Positions 1 to 16,567 of a stretch of DNA of 64,000 nucleotides are shown here, in pieces. Position numbers and translations under genes: made by a program. This DNA comes from Streptomyces sp. NL15-2K (GTDB taxonomy: Bacteria; Actinomycetota; Actinomycetes; Streptomycetales; Streptomycetaceae), in the NCBI RefSeq assembly GCF_030551255.1, contig NZ_CP130630.1:1240001-1304000 (forward strand). The letters run 5' to 3'. The notes beneath the pieces were generated by a model that saw only the letters and a list, made by a program, of their open reading frames with translations, ran no database searches and was not told where the DNA came from. Numbering within the stretch: position 1 is the stretch's first letter; each line of letters opens with the position of its first letter.

Positions 1-8894
<8,894 letters not shown>

Positions 8895-9016
8895 GGGCCG
8901 TCCTCCCGGGAGGATGAATGCTGGCGGCTGAACCATTCGGGAATTCAGTGGCTGCCCGCATCCTCGCCAGGGGTCGTACGGACGTCAACACGCTTCCGGG
9001 GCACCCCTGTTCCGCC

Positions 9017-9045
9017 GTTCAACCGTGCCGTCGCCGCGGTTGAAC
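9017..9045. promoter_or_regulatory. Inverted repeat in the divergent promoter of the lipopeptide cluster
   Basis: The 245-base gap between the synthetase and the P450 gene must hold both divergent promoters. It contains GTTCAACCG and CGGTTGAAC as perfect 9-bp arms separated by 11 bases. The spacing suits a dimeric regulator bound on one face of the helix. No regulator gene lies in the window, so the partner is unknown. Confidence 0.4.
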
Positions 9046-9139
9046 AGGCCACTGGCGGGTGAATTCACGAACGCTTTCACCTTCTCGCAACCACCGGTAC
9101 TGTCGGCGCGAGATGGACTCGACCGGGGGTGGATTTCTG

Positions 9140-10495
9140 GTGACGAGCCGAACCGCCGGTGAAAGCGGAACCGCCGGTGAAATAGCGAAGACGGTTCCGC
9201 CGGACCGTCCCGCGCTGCCCGCGGAGATCGCGGAGCTGACCGATCCCGGTAATCGGGAGGACCCTTATCCGTCCCTGGACAAGCTGCGCGAGCGTTCCCC
9301 CTACAAGCCGTTCGACGGGCTCGTGGTGGTGGGCCGGCACGCGCAGGTCTCGGCGCTGCTGCGCGATCCCTCGATGAGCGCGGCCCGGGACCGGGCGACG
9401 CTGTCGCCGACCCCGCGCGGGCCGCGCACCCGGAACTTCCTGCATCTCGACCCGCCCGAGCACACCCGCTACCGGCGGCTGGTGGCGGGCGCGTTCGCCC
9501 GCCGGAAGGTGGCGGGCCTGGAGCCGCGTATCCGCCGGATCACGGCGGACCTGATCCGGGACGGCGCTCAGAGCGGGACCCTTGAGGTCGTCGACGGGCT
9601 CGCGTATCCGCTGCCACTGCGGGTCATCTGCGAGCTGCTGGGCGTCCCGTTCGAGGACCGGCAGCTGCTCCAGGACTGGTCGGCGAGCCTTTCCGAGGCG
9701 CTGGACCCGCCGCTCGGCCCGCCGCCCGCGCCGACGACCACCACGCGGGCGGCGCGGGCGCGGGCCGGATTCGTCGCGTACTTCCGGAAGTTGATCGAGA
9801 AGCGCCGCGGCACGCCCCGGGACGATCTCGTCTCGCACCTGCTCCAGGTCGAGGAGGAGGGGGAGCGGCTCGACGACCACGACATCCTGGCGACCTGCGT
9901 GCTGCTGCTGAACGCGGGCCACGAGACGACGGTCAACCTGATCGGCAACGCGGTGCTCGCCCTGCTGCGCCACCCCGAGCAGCTGAGCCGGCTGCGCGCG
10001 GACCCCACGCTGGCCGAAGCCGCCGTCGAGGAGGTCCTGCGCTACGACGCTCCCGTCCAGATGACCACCCGGGTCGCGACCCGGGCCGGCTCGATCGGTA
10101 CGGCCGAGGTCCGGCCGGGGGACATGGTGCTGCTCCTGCTGGGGGCCGCCAACCGGGACCCCGACGTGTATCCCGACCCGGGCCGGTTCGACATCGGCCG
10201 CTCGCCCGCGGCGCCCCATCTGTCGTTCTCGGCGGGGCCGCACTTCTGTCTCGGCGCGGGGCTGGCCCGGCTCGAAGTGGCCATCGCGCTCGAACTGTTC
10301 GCGACGCTCCTGGTCCGGCCCCGGCTGCGGCCCGGCGACCTCACGTACAAGCGCAACCTGAACCTGCGGGGGCCGGCTCGTCTCCTGGTCGGCGTCGACG
10401 TCGACGCCGACTCCGACTCCGACTCCGACGCCGTCCGCCCCGTACGAGTGTCCGGCTCGCCGCCCGCCGCCGAAGGACGATCACATGGCTCATGA
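9140..10495 (+). CDS. Cytochrome P450 of the lipopeptide cluster
   Basis: This is a soluble bacterial class I P450, a haem monooxygenase. It has the I-helix oxygen motif AGHETT, the ExxR-type EEVLRY and the haem loop FSAGPHFCLG with the cysteine ligand. GTG 9140 is chosen because GGGGGTGGA sits just upstream; ATG 9113 is in frame but lacks a ribosome site. The C-terminus ends in an Asp/Ser repeat (DADSDSDSD), encoded by a hexanucleotide repeat, that is not part of the fold. The stop overlaps the next gene by 11 bases, so the two are probably translated together. The likely role is hydroxylation of an amino-acid or acyl precursor, or of the finished peptide; the substrate cannot be read from the sequence. 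Confidence 0.92.
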   Translation: MTSRTAGESGTAGEIAKTVPPDRPALPAEIAELTDPGNREDPYPSLDKLRERSPYKPFDGLVVVGRHAQVSALLRDPSMSAARDRATLSPTPRGPRTRNFLHLDPPEHTRYRRLVAGAFARRKVAGLEPRIRRITADLIRDGAQSGTLEVVDGLAYPLPLRVICELLGVPFEDRQLLQDWSASLSEALDPPLGPPPAPTTTTRAARARAGFVAYFRKLIEKRRGTPRDDLVSHLLQVEEEGERLDDHDILATCVLLLNAGHETTVNLIGNAVLALLRHPEQLSRLRADPTLAEAAVEEVLRYDAPVQMTTRVATRAGSIGTAEVRPGDMVLLLLGAANRDPDVYPDPGRFDIGRSPAAPHLSFSAGPHFCLGAGLARLEVAIALELFATLLVRPRLRPGDLTYKRNLNLRGPARLLVGVDVDADSDSDSDAVRPVRVSGSPPAAEGRSHGS

Positions 10496-12212
10496 CCTGA
10501 CCGACGCCCCGGATCTGGTGACGCTGTTCCGCGAGCACGTGGCGGCCCGGCCCGACGCCGAGGCCGTCGCGTTCCTCGCCGATCCCTCCGACCTCGCCGG
10601 CGGGCTGGTGCGCTGGTCGTACGCCCGGCTCGACCGGGAGGCCCGTATCCGCGCGGCCTGGCTGCGCGAACATCTGCCGCCGGGCTCGCGGGTGCTGCTG
10701 CTGCATCCCAGCGGGCTGGAGTTCGTCGCGGCCTTCGTGGGCTGCCTGTACGCCGGGATGATCGCCGTGCCGGCCCCGCTGCCGGGCGGTCAGCGGCATC
10801 AGCGCAAGCGGCTCGCCGCCATCGCGCACGACGCCGGTACGGGCGCCGTACTGACCACGGCGACGGACCTCGCGGAGGTCCGGGAGTGGGCGGCGGAACT
10901 GCCGGACGCCACGATTCCGGTCGTCGCCGGGGACCTGCTCGGAGCCGGCGACCCGGAGAACTGGCGGCCGCTGCCGATGGACCGTTCGACGACGGCCGTA
11001 CTGCAGTACACCTCAGGTTCGACCGGCGATCCCAAGGGCGTGGTACTCCAGCACGACCACATCCTCGTCAACACCGCCGCCGCCACGTCCGCCCTCGCCT
11101 TCGGCGGCCGCGTGGGCGGCTGGCTGCCGCACTTCCACGACATGGGGCTCTTCACCCAGATCGTGTGGCCGCTGCTGCTGGGCGGAAGCACCGTGCTGAT
11201 GGCGCCGGCCGCGTTCGTCAGACGGCCGATCCGGTGGCTGCGGATGATCGACGCCTACGGTGTCGGCTGCTCCTTCGCGCCCAACTTCGCGTTCGAACTG
11301 TGCACGCGGAGGGTCGGCGACGAGGACCTGGCGGGCCTCGACCTGTCCCGCTGGCACCTGGCCGGCTGCGGCTCGGAGCCCATCAACCCGCGTGCCCTCA
11401 GGGCGTTTTCGGACAAGTTCGCCGCCGCCGGGTTCCGCCCGGAGGCGGTGACCGCCTGCTACGGCATGGCGGAGACCACCGTCTACATCTCCGGGCACGC
11501 CGACGCCCCGCTGACGACCCGCCGGGTGGACCTCGACGCGCTGGCGCGGGGCGAGTTCACGCCCGCCGTCGAGGGCCGCGTCTCCCGCGAGATCGTCGCC
11601 TGCGGCCGTCCGCAGGACGCGTACGACGTCCGCATCGTCGACCCGGAGACCGGGCAGGAGCTGCCGGACGGGCGGATGGGCGAAATCTGGCTGCGCGGCC
11701 GGAGCATCTCTCCCGGCTACTGGCAGCGGGACGACAGCGCGGCGGTGTTCGACGCGGTCACCTCGTCCGGCGACGGCGGCTATCTGCGCACCGGTGACCT
11801 CGGCGTGTTCTACGACGGCGAGGTGTATGTGCACGGACGCCTGAAGGACCTGATCATCGTGCACGGCAGGAACGTTTATCCCCAGGACATCGAGCACGAG
11901 CTGCGCGCGCAGCACCCCGAACTGGGGAGGACGGGCGTCGTGTTCGCCGGGCCGGGCACCGTCCCCGGCGACGACGGGTCCGCCGTCGTCGTCACGCACG
12001 AGGTGGCCGGCGTGCCGGACGACCGGCTGCCCGCCCTCGCCGCCGAGATCCGGCACACGGTGGGGCGCGAGTTCGGCATCAGCGTCGCCACCGTCGCCCT
12101 GGTGAAGCCGGGCACCGTCCTGCGGACCACGAGCGGCAAGATCCGCCGCTCGGCGATGCGGGACCTCTTCCACGAGGGCCGCCTGGCCTCCCTCCACCAA
12201 GACCCGCGTTAG
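10485..12212 (+). CDS. Fatty acyl-AMP ligase (FAAL) for lipopeptide initiation
   Basis: This 575-residue ANL-superfamily enzyme activates a fatty acid as acyl-AMP and should pass it to the carrier protein encoded next. The AMP-binding loop YTSGSTGDPKG is at about 169-179. A FAAL-type LPHFHDMGL segment is followed by the acceptor region ACYGMAETT and the hinge segment RTGDLG. The length and the lack of a CoA-ligase signature favour FAAL over acyl-CoA ligase. It overlaps the P450 stop and is followed after 10 bases by the carrier protein gene. The fatty acid chain length is not deducible. Confidence 0.92.
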   Translation: MAHDLTDAPDLVTLFREHVAARPDAEAVAFLADPSDLAGGLVRWSYARLDREARIRAAWLREHLPPGSRVLLLHPSGLEFVAAFVGCLYAGMIAVPAPLPGGQRHQRKRLAAIAHDAGTGAVLTTATDLAEVREWAAELPDATIPVVAGDLLGAGDPENWRPLPMDRSTTAVLQYTSGSTGDPKGVVLQHDHILVNTAAATSALAFGGRVGGWLPHFHDMGLFTQIVWPLLLGGSTVLMAPAAFVRRPIRWLRMIDAYGVGCSFAPNFAFELCTRRVGDEDLAGLDLSRWHLAGCGSEPINPRALRAFSDKFAAAGFRPEAVTACYGMAETTVYISGHADAPLTTRRVDLDALARGEFTPAVEGRVSREIVACGRPQDAYDVRIVDPETGQELPDGRMGEIWLRGRSISPGYWQRDDSAAVFDAVTSSGDGGYLRTGDLGVFYDGEVYVHGRLKDLIIVHGRNVYPQDIEHELRAQHPELGRTGVVFAGPGTVPGDDGSAVVVTHEVAGVPDDRLPALAAEIRHTVGREFGISVATVALVKPGTVLRTTSGKIRRSAMRDLFHEGRLASLHQDPR

Positions 12213-12222
12213 GGGACGTCCC

Positions 12223-12534
12223 ATGTACGACACCACCACGAACGACATCACCACCACGGACGACATACGGACCGAACTCCAGGACTGGCTCTGCGCCTAC
12301 CTGGCCGAGGAACTGCGGCTCCCGGAAGGGTCGATCGACCCGGAACAGCCCATGTCCGCCTACGGCCTGGACTCGGTCAGAGCCATCACGCTGATCACCG
12401 AGGCCGAGGAACTCACCGGCTGCGAACTCGACCCCAACGCGCTGTGGGAGTTCCCCACGGTGGTGTCCTTCGCGGGACTGCTGGCCGAGCACGTGACCGC
12501 CGCCGTCACGTCCGGCCCTCCCCTCGCGAAGTGA
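12223..12534 (+). CDS. Free acyl carrier protein partnered with the FAAL
   Basis: This 103-residue carrier protein has the phosphopantetheine site YGLDSVRAI, with the attachment serine in GLDS, followed by helix III LWEFPTV. The first 15 residues are a Thr/Asp-rich leader. It is the last gene before a strong terminator hairpin and lies 10 bases after the acyl ligase gene, so it should receive the activated fatty acid and present it to condensation domain 1 of the divergent synthetase. Confidence 0.9.
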   Translation: MYDTTTNDITTTDDIRTELQDWLCAYLAEELRLPEGSIDPEQPMSAYGLDSVRAITLITEAEELTGCELDPNALWEFPTVVSFAGLLAEHVTAAVTSGPPLAK

Positions 12535-12555
12535 GCGCGGGCGCCATGTGAACGG

Positions 12556-12599
12556 GGGCGCCAAGTGAACGCGGTGCCCACCGCGTTCACTTGGCGCCC
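12556..12599. terminator. Long perfect hairpin after the acyl carrier protein gene
   Basis: Two perfect 21-bp arms (12556-12576 and 12579-12599) are separated by two bases. It lies 22 bases after the stop codon and so probably ends the P450-FAAL-ACP transcript. A partial copy of the left arm (GGCGCCATGTGAACG) lies just before it as a direct repeat. Confidence 0.8.
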
Positions 12600-12672
12600 G
12601 CACGAGTGGTCGCCGCCCACACGCCGGTCCGCACGCGCGACGCGGGGGCCGGCGTGTGGTGATCATGCGCGG

Positions 12673-12852
12673 GTGAATCCTGTGAACTCGCCCGGCCGGC
12701 GCCGGTCCCGTACCACCGCCGTCGCCGGGCTCAGCGCCCTGGCCCTGCTGCCGACCGTGTGCGCGCTGGCTCGACGCCATCCGGCACCACCCCGGACTGC
12801 TTCGGAGCTTCTCCAGCACCGGCTTCCATTCCAGTGCTGTGGCGAGCCCTGA
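12673..12852 (+). pseudogene. Orphan signal-peptide remnant of a secreted protein
   Basis: A 59-codon frame begins at GTG 12673. It encodes a basic N-terminus (PGRRRSRTT) followed by a hydrophobic stretch (AVAGLSALALLPTV), which is a typical Sec signal peptide, but then only about 30 residues of unrelated sequence before the stop. It looks like the 5' end of a secreted-protein gene whose body has been lost. It could also be chance. Confidence 0.3.
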
Positions 12853-12960
12853 CGGCCTCAAGAGTCCGATGGTGGCAAGGAGTAGGAGGCCGTCCACCGA
12901 GAGGGCCCGCAACCCACACGTCGAGATCCACTGCGCGTCGGCCGCAGCACAACTGCTCAG
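12770..12960 (-). pseudogene. DUF2637-like membrane protein fragment
   Basis: On the minus strand, one frame reads a short stretch including LRALSVDGLLLLATIGLLRP. This resembles the LSVDGL...LL signature of DUF2637 proteins found on actinomycete integrative elements. The fragment lacks the start and most transmembrane segments. It suggests debris of a mobile element between the lipopeptide cluster and the next gene. The assignment is from memory of the family only. Confidence 0.35.
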
Positions 12961-12976
12961 GTCAGCAGGGGGCAGG

Positions 12977-14371
12977 TCAGGCCCAGGATGCCACTGGCGT
13001 GAACGAACTGTCCTGGCGGAAGAGATCCGTCCCGTTCGTCCGCTCCACCCTCAACTGGTAGCTGTAGTGGCGCAGGTAGTACCCGGGGTAGTTGTACGAC
13101 TCGAACCGCAACGAGCCGCTCGTCGTGCCGGTGCGGGCGATGAATGTCGCGTCCTTGGCGAACGTCGTCGTGCCGTCGTTCGCGTCGAACCGGGCGCGGA
13201 AGTCCCAGTGGCGCAGGTAGTTGCCGGCGGCGTCCCGGAAGGAGTAGCCGTTCGAGTCCGCGAGGCCGGGTACGACCGTGAAGGTGGAGGCCCGCTTCTC
13301 GGCGGTGGTGCTGGAGCCACTCACCACGGGGAGGTTGAGCAGGGAGGACTGCGACTGCCAGTAGCGGGTGGGGAAGTTGGCCGACTGGAGGGAACGGGTG
13401 ACGTTCTTCGCGAGGTTCGGGCCGCCCGACACCGTCTCCTTGATCACCGTGAAGTGGCGTGCCGTGCCCGAGACGGCGGGCAGTGCCGTCGGCGCCGACC
13501 AGGTCGCGAAGGTGTCGTAGCTGTCGCTGTAGTAGTAGGTGCCGTCGCCGTAGCCGTCGAAGAAGATCCGCCAGGCGCCGTTGTCGAGCTGCACCAGCGC
13601 CGGGCCCTCGCGGTAGCTGCCCCAGCCCGCCCAGTTGCCCGTCCTGCTGATGGTGTAGGGGCCGGTGAGCCTGGAGGCCGTCGCGTACTCGATGTACTTC
13701 GTCGTCTCGTTCTTGGTGAAGGCGTGGTAGGTCGAGCCGATCCTCACGATGTACGTGTCGATGTGGTTGGCGCCGATGCCGGACAGAGCGACCGGTGAAC
13801 TCCACGCTGTGAGCGCCGAGTTGGTGGCCTTCAGCAGGTATGGCGTGAAGATCCACTCGTCGTTCGTCGTCGAGCAGGACACGATGACGTTCACGCTGCC
13901 GTCGCTGTCGACGAACCACTCCGGCGCCCACGCCCGGGACAGGTTGGCGATCGGGACCGTGTAGTCGTACAGGAAGGTCCAGTTGACCCGGTCGGTGCTG
14001 CGGGAGAAGCCGATCGTGGTGCTCGGGTCCTGCCAGGTGTGGGTGGTGTAGGTGATGTAGTAGTAGCCGTTCGTGTGCTTGAGGATGCTGGCGTCGCGGA
14101 TGCGGTTGCTGGGCGGGGTGTAGGCCGACGACCTGACGAGCCGGAAGTCGGTGGCGTCGTCGGACTGGTAGACGTTCACGGTGCCGTCGTTGCTGTTGAG
14201 GAACGGCACGATGGTGTAGCGGGTGGCGGAGCCGCTCGGCGGGGCGGCAGCGAGGGCCGTGCCGAGCAGGCCGGGCATCTCGCCCAGCAGGACGGCCGAG
14301 GCCGGCAGGGCGGCCAGCCCGCGCAGCAGGGTGCGGCGGGACGGTGGCGGTGTGGGGGGTCTGGTGGTCAC
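12977..14371 (-). CDS. Secreted GH43-like protein with C-terminal AbfB (CBM42-like) domain
   Basis: This 464-residue protein starts at GTG 14371 behind GAGGGAG. The N-terminus SRRTLLRGLAAL with a following hydrophobic segment is a twin-arginine-type export signal. The body has repeated blade-like motifs (IRDASILKHTNGYYYITYTT, FSRSTDRVNW, YREGPALVQ) typical of five-bladed propeller glycosidases related to GH43. The last 130 residues carry AbfB motifs (NFPTRYW, YSFRDAAGNYLRHWDFR, YPGYYLRHY) that bind arabinofuranose side chains. The expected role is arabinan or arabinoxylan breakdown outside the cell. A longer in-frame start would read through the tandem repeats as IEPHG units and is rejected for lack of a ribosome site. 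Confidence 0.85.
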   Translation of the reverse strand: MTTRPPTPPPSRRTLLRGLAALPASAVLLGEMPGLLGTALAAAPPSGSATRYTIVPFLNSNDGTVNVYQSDDATDFRLVRSSAYTPPSNRIRDASILKHTNGYYYITYTTHTWQDPSTTIGFSRSTDRVNWTFLYDYTVPIANLSRAWAPEWFVDSDGSVNVIVSCSTTNDEWIFTPYLLKATNSALTAWSSPVALSGIGANHIDTYIVRIGSTYHAFTKNETTKYIEYATASRLTGPYTISRTGNWAGWGSYREGPALVQLDNGAWRIFFDGYGDGTYYYSDSYDTFATWSAPTALPAVSGTARHFTVIKETVSGGPNLAKNVTRSLQSANFPTRYWQSQSSLLNLPVVSGSSTTAEKRASTFTVVPGLADSNGYSFRDAAGNYLRHWDFRARFDANDGTTTFAKDATFIARTGTTSGSLRFESYNYPGYYLRHYSYQLRVERTNGTDLFRQDSSFTPVASWA

Positions 14372-14390
14372 GGGCGGCTCTCCCTCGGAG

Positions 14391-14527
14391 TCATGCGGTG
14401 CGATCTCATACGGCTCGATCTCATGCCGCTCGATGTCATGCGGCTCGATGCCATGCGGCTCGATGCCATGCGGCTCGATACGCATACGGCTCGATACGCA
14501 TACGGCTCGTGTTCATGCGGCTCAATG
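14391..14527. repeat. 15-bp tandem repeat array (about nine units) upstream of the GH43-like gene
   Basis: Nine imperfect units of 15-16 bases with the core CATGCGGCTCGATG follow each other without gaps, starting 20 bases upstream of the GH43-like start codon. The central units are nearly identical, as in a recently expanded array. It lies between the palindromic operator and the start codon, so it would be part of the mRNA leader. Confidence 0.85.
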
Positions 14528-14543
14528 TTCGAAATTCCGAACA
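14526..14543. promoter_or_regulatory. 18-bp palindromic operator upstream of the GH43-like gene
   Basis: TGTTCGAAATTCCGAACA is an 18-bp palindrome with one mismatched pair, followed by a half-site AGGTTCGGAA. This form is common for sugar-responsive LacI- or GntR-type repressors. No regulator gene is adjacent. The remaining gap to 14742 holds the divergent amidase promoter and nothing else recognisable. Confidence 0.5.
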
Positions 14544-14742
14544 AGGTTCGGAAAGCCGGTCAGAAGGTAGAGCTGGGCCAGAAGTGCGTCAATGGTTTGA
14601 GCGGGACCTTGTGGGCCCTGCGGGAAGGCTGTGGCGGCCGGCCAAGTCCGCTGCCGGAGCTCCTTTCCCGCCAGGGTCGTTCCACCGGGCCCTCCCGGAC
14701 GTTACCGTTCGGTAGACAAAGTGCTTTCCGGAGGTGGACCGC

Positions 14743-16170
14743 ATGACGCCAGACCGTTCCGAAGGCCTCACGGAGTCCGCCCGCGCCCTGGCCGACGGGG
14801 AGCTGACCTCCCAGGCGCTCGTGGAGCGAGCCCTGGCCCGGATCGAGGCCACGCAAGGCTCCCTGAACGCCTTCCGGATCGTACGGTCCGAGGCGGCGCT
14901 CGCCGAGGCGAAGGCGGCGGACGAGGAACTGGCCGCCGGGGTGCGCAAGCCGCTCCTCGGCGTGCCGGTGGCCGTCAAGGACGACATGGACGTGGCGGGC
15001 GAGCCGACCGCGTTCGGCTGTCAGGGTGAGTTTCCGCCGGTCGCCGCGGACGGCGAGGCGGTACGGCGGCTGCGCGCGGCCGGGGCCGTGATCATCGGCA
15101 AGACCAACACCTGCGAGTTCGGGCAGTGGCCCTTCACCGAGGGGCCGGCCTTCGGCGCGACCCGCAATCCGTGGAGCCCCGAGCACACCCCGGGCGGCTC
15201 GTCCGGCGGTTCGGCCGCCGCGGTCGCCGCCGGTCTCGTGCCCGCCGCGCTCGGCTCCGACGGCGCCGGGTCGGTGCGGATCCCGGCCTCCTGGACCCAT
15301 CTGATCGGCATCAAGCCGCAGCGCGGCCGGATCTCCACCTGGCCGCGCGGCGAGTCCTTCCACGGCATCACGGTCAACGGCACCCTCGCCCGCACGGTCG
15401 CCGACGCGGCCCTGCTCCTGGACGCGGCGAGCGGCAACCACGACCTCGACCCGCACCGGCCGCCGGCCGTGGGCGCCGCGGAGGCGGTGGGCCGCGACCC
15501 CGGCCGGCTGCGCATCGCCCTCGCCCTGAAGCCGCCGTTCACCGCCGTGCCCGCCCGACTCCAGCCGGAGGTACAGGCGCAGGTCGTCCGACTCGCCGAG
15601 AAACTCGGCGACTTGGGGCATACGGTCGTCGAGGCCGATCCGCCGTACGGCCAGATCGGGCTGACCTTCGTGCCGCGCGCCACCGCCGGGATCGCCGAGC
15701 GGGTCCGCGAGACGCCCTTCCCCGCGCTCCTCGACCGCCGCACTCGCGGGGCCGCCCGGCTGGGCGAGCTGCTCGGCGGCGCCCCGCTGCGGGTGGCCCG
15801 GCGTGCCGAGACGGTCCTGCAGCGCCGTATCGGAGCGTTCTTCGAGACGTACGACGTGATCCTCGCGCCGACGACGGCCGCTCCCCCGCCGCGCATCGGC
15901 GCGCTGCTGAACCTCAACGGCTTCGCCACCGACCGCGCGATGATCGCCGCCTGCCCCTACGCCTGGCCGTGGAACGTCCTGGGCTGGCCCGGCGTCAACG
16001 TCCCCGCCGGATTCGTCACCGGCCAACTGCCGGTCGGCGCCCAGCTCCTCGGGCCGGCGAACAGCGAGCCGCTGCTCGTCTCCCTGGCCGCCCAGCTGGA
16101 GGCGGAGCTGCGCTGGCACGAGGCATGGCCGCCGCCGCGGCAGGTCGCCTCGGATACCCCCGCCGCATAA
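14743..16170 (+). CDS. Amidase signature family hydrolase
   Basis: This is a 475-residue amidase-signature enzyme. It has the catalytic lysine in VAVKDDMDV, the glycine/serine-rich GGSSGGSAAAVAAG and the nucleophile region DGAGSVRIPASW that gives the Ser-cisSer-Lys triad. ATG 14743 follows GGAGGTGG at good spacing. It probably hydrolyses a small amide; the substrate is not indicated. In this type the second serine segment normally reads GGSIR, whereas here it is AGSVRIP. It is not linked in an operon to the following small gene. Confidence 0.88.
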   Translation: MTPDRSEGLTESARALADGELTSQALVERALARIEATQGSLNAFRIVRSEAALAEAKAADEELAAGVRKPLLGVPVAVKDDMDVAGEPTAFGCQGEFPPVAADGEAVRRLRAAGAVIIGKTNTCEFGQWPFTEGPAFGATRNPWSPEHTPGGSSGGSAAAVAAGLVPAALGSDGAGSVRIPASWTHLIGIKPQRGRISTWPRGESFHGITVNGTLARTVADAALLLDAASGNHDLDPHRPPAVGAAEAVGRDPGRLRIALALKPPFTAVPARLQPEVQAQVVRLAEKLGDLGHTVVEADPPYGQIGLTFVPRATAGIAERVRETPFPALLDRRTRGAARLGELLGGAPLRVARRAETVLQRRIGAFFETYDVILAPTTAAPPPRIGALLNLNGFATDRAMIAACPYAWPWNVLGWPGVNVPAGFVTGQLPVGAQLLGPANSEPLLVSLAAQLEAELRWHEAWPPPRQVASDTPAA

Positions 16171-16209
16171 GGGCGTTCGGACCAGGCGTTCGGCCCGTAC
16201 CCTGTGACC

Positions 16210-16428
16210 ATGGACGACGCGTCGATGGTCGGGCTCATGGGGCGGGTCACCGGGACGGTCGGGCCCGGCCTGGTCGGCGAGGTGATCGTCCGCGTGCGCG
16301 GCGGCGCCGAGCACTTCCTCGCCTACCCCGCCTCCGGTACGGACCGCATCGAGCGGGGCACGGTGGTGATGGTCGTGGAGTACCTGCCGCCCAGAACGGT
16401 CTACGTCCAGGCGGCGTACGACAGTTGA
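16210..16428 (+). CDS. Small NfeD-like OB-fold protein
   Basis: This 72-residue protein reads as a compact beta-barrel: GLMGRVTGTVGPGLVGEVIV, then EHFLAYPASG and RGTVVMVVEYLPPRTVYV. That pattern matches the soluble C-terminal domain of NfeD proteins, which usually pair with SPFH/flotillin proteins. The flotillin-like gene begins 140 bases downstream on the same strand, which supports the call. It has no membrane segments of its own. ATG 16210 is preferred over GTG 16204, though neither has a strong ribosome site. Confidence 0.65.
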   Translation: MDDASMVGLMGRVTGTVGPGLVGEVIVRVRGGAEHFLAYPASGTDRIERGTVVMVVEYLPPRTVYVQAAYDS

Positions 16429-16567
16429 GCCTGCTGCGCCGCAGGTGAGAACTGTTTGTGTCAAGCTTTCGACAAGGTTCGGCCCGCGTCTGTACCCGGG
16501 CGTCACGCAGGCGCACACTCCCTTCGTTCGGTGCCGAGAGGGCACCATGCAAAGGGGGCGTATGCCG

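Noticed and set aside
14372..14485. Upstream extension of the GH43-like protein through IEPHG repeats
   Set aside because: The ribosome site and Tat signal favour GTG 14371. The repeats look like leader DNA, though a repeat-extended form cannot be excluded.
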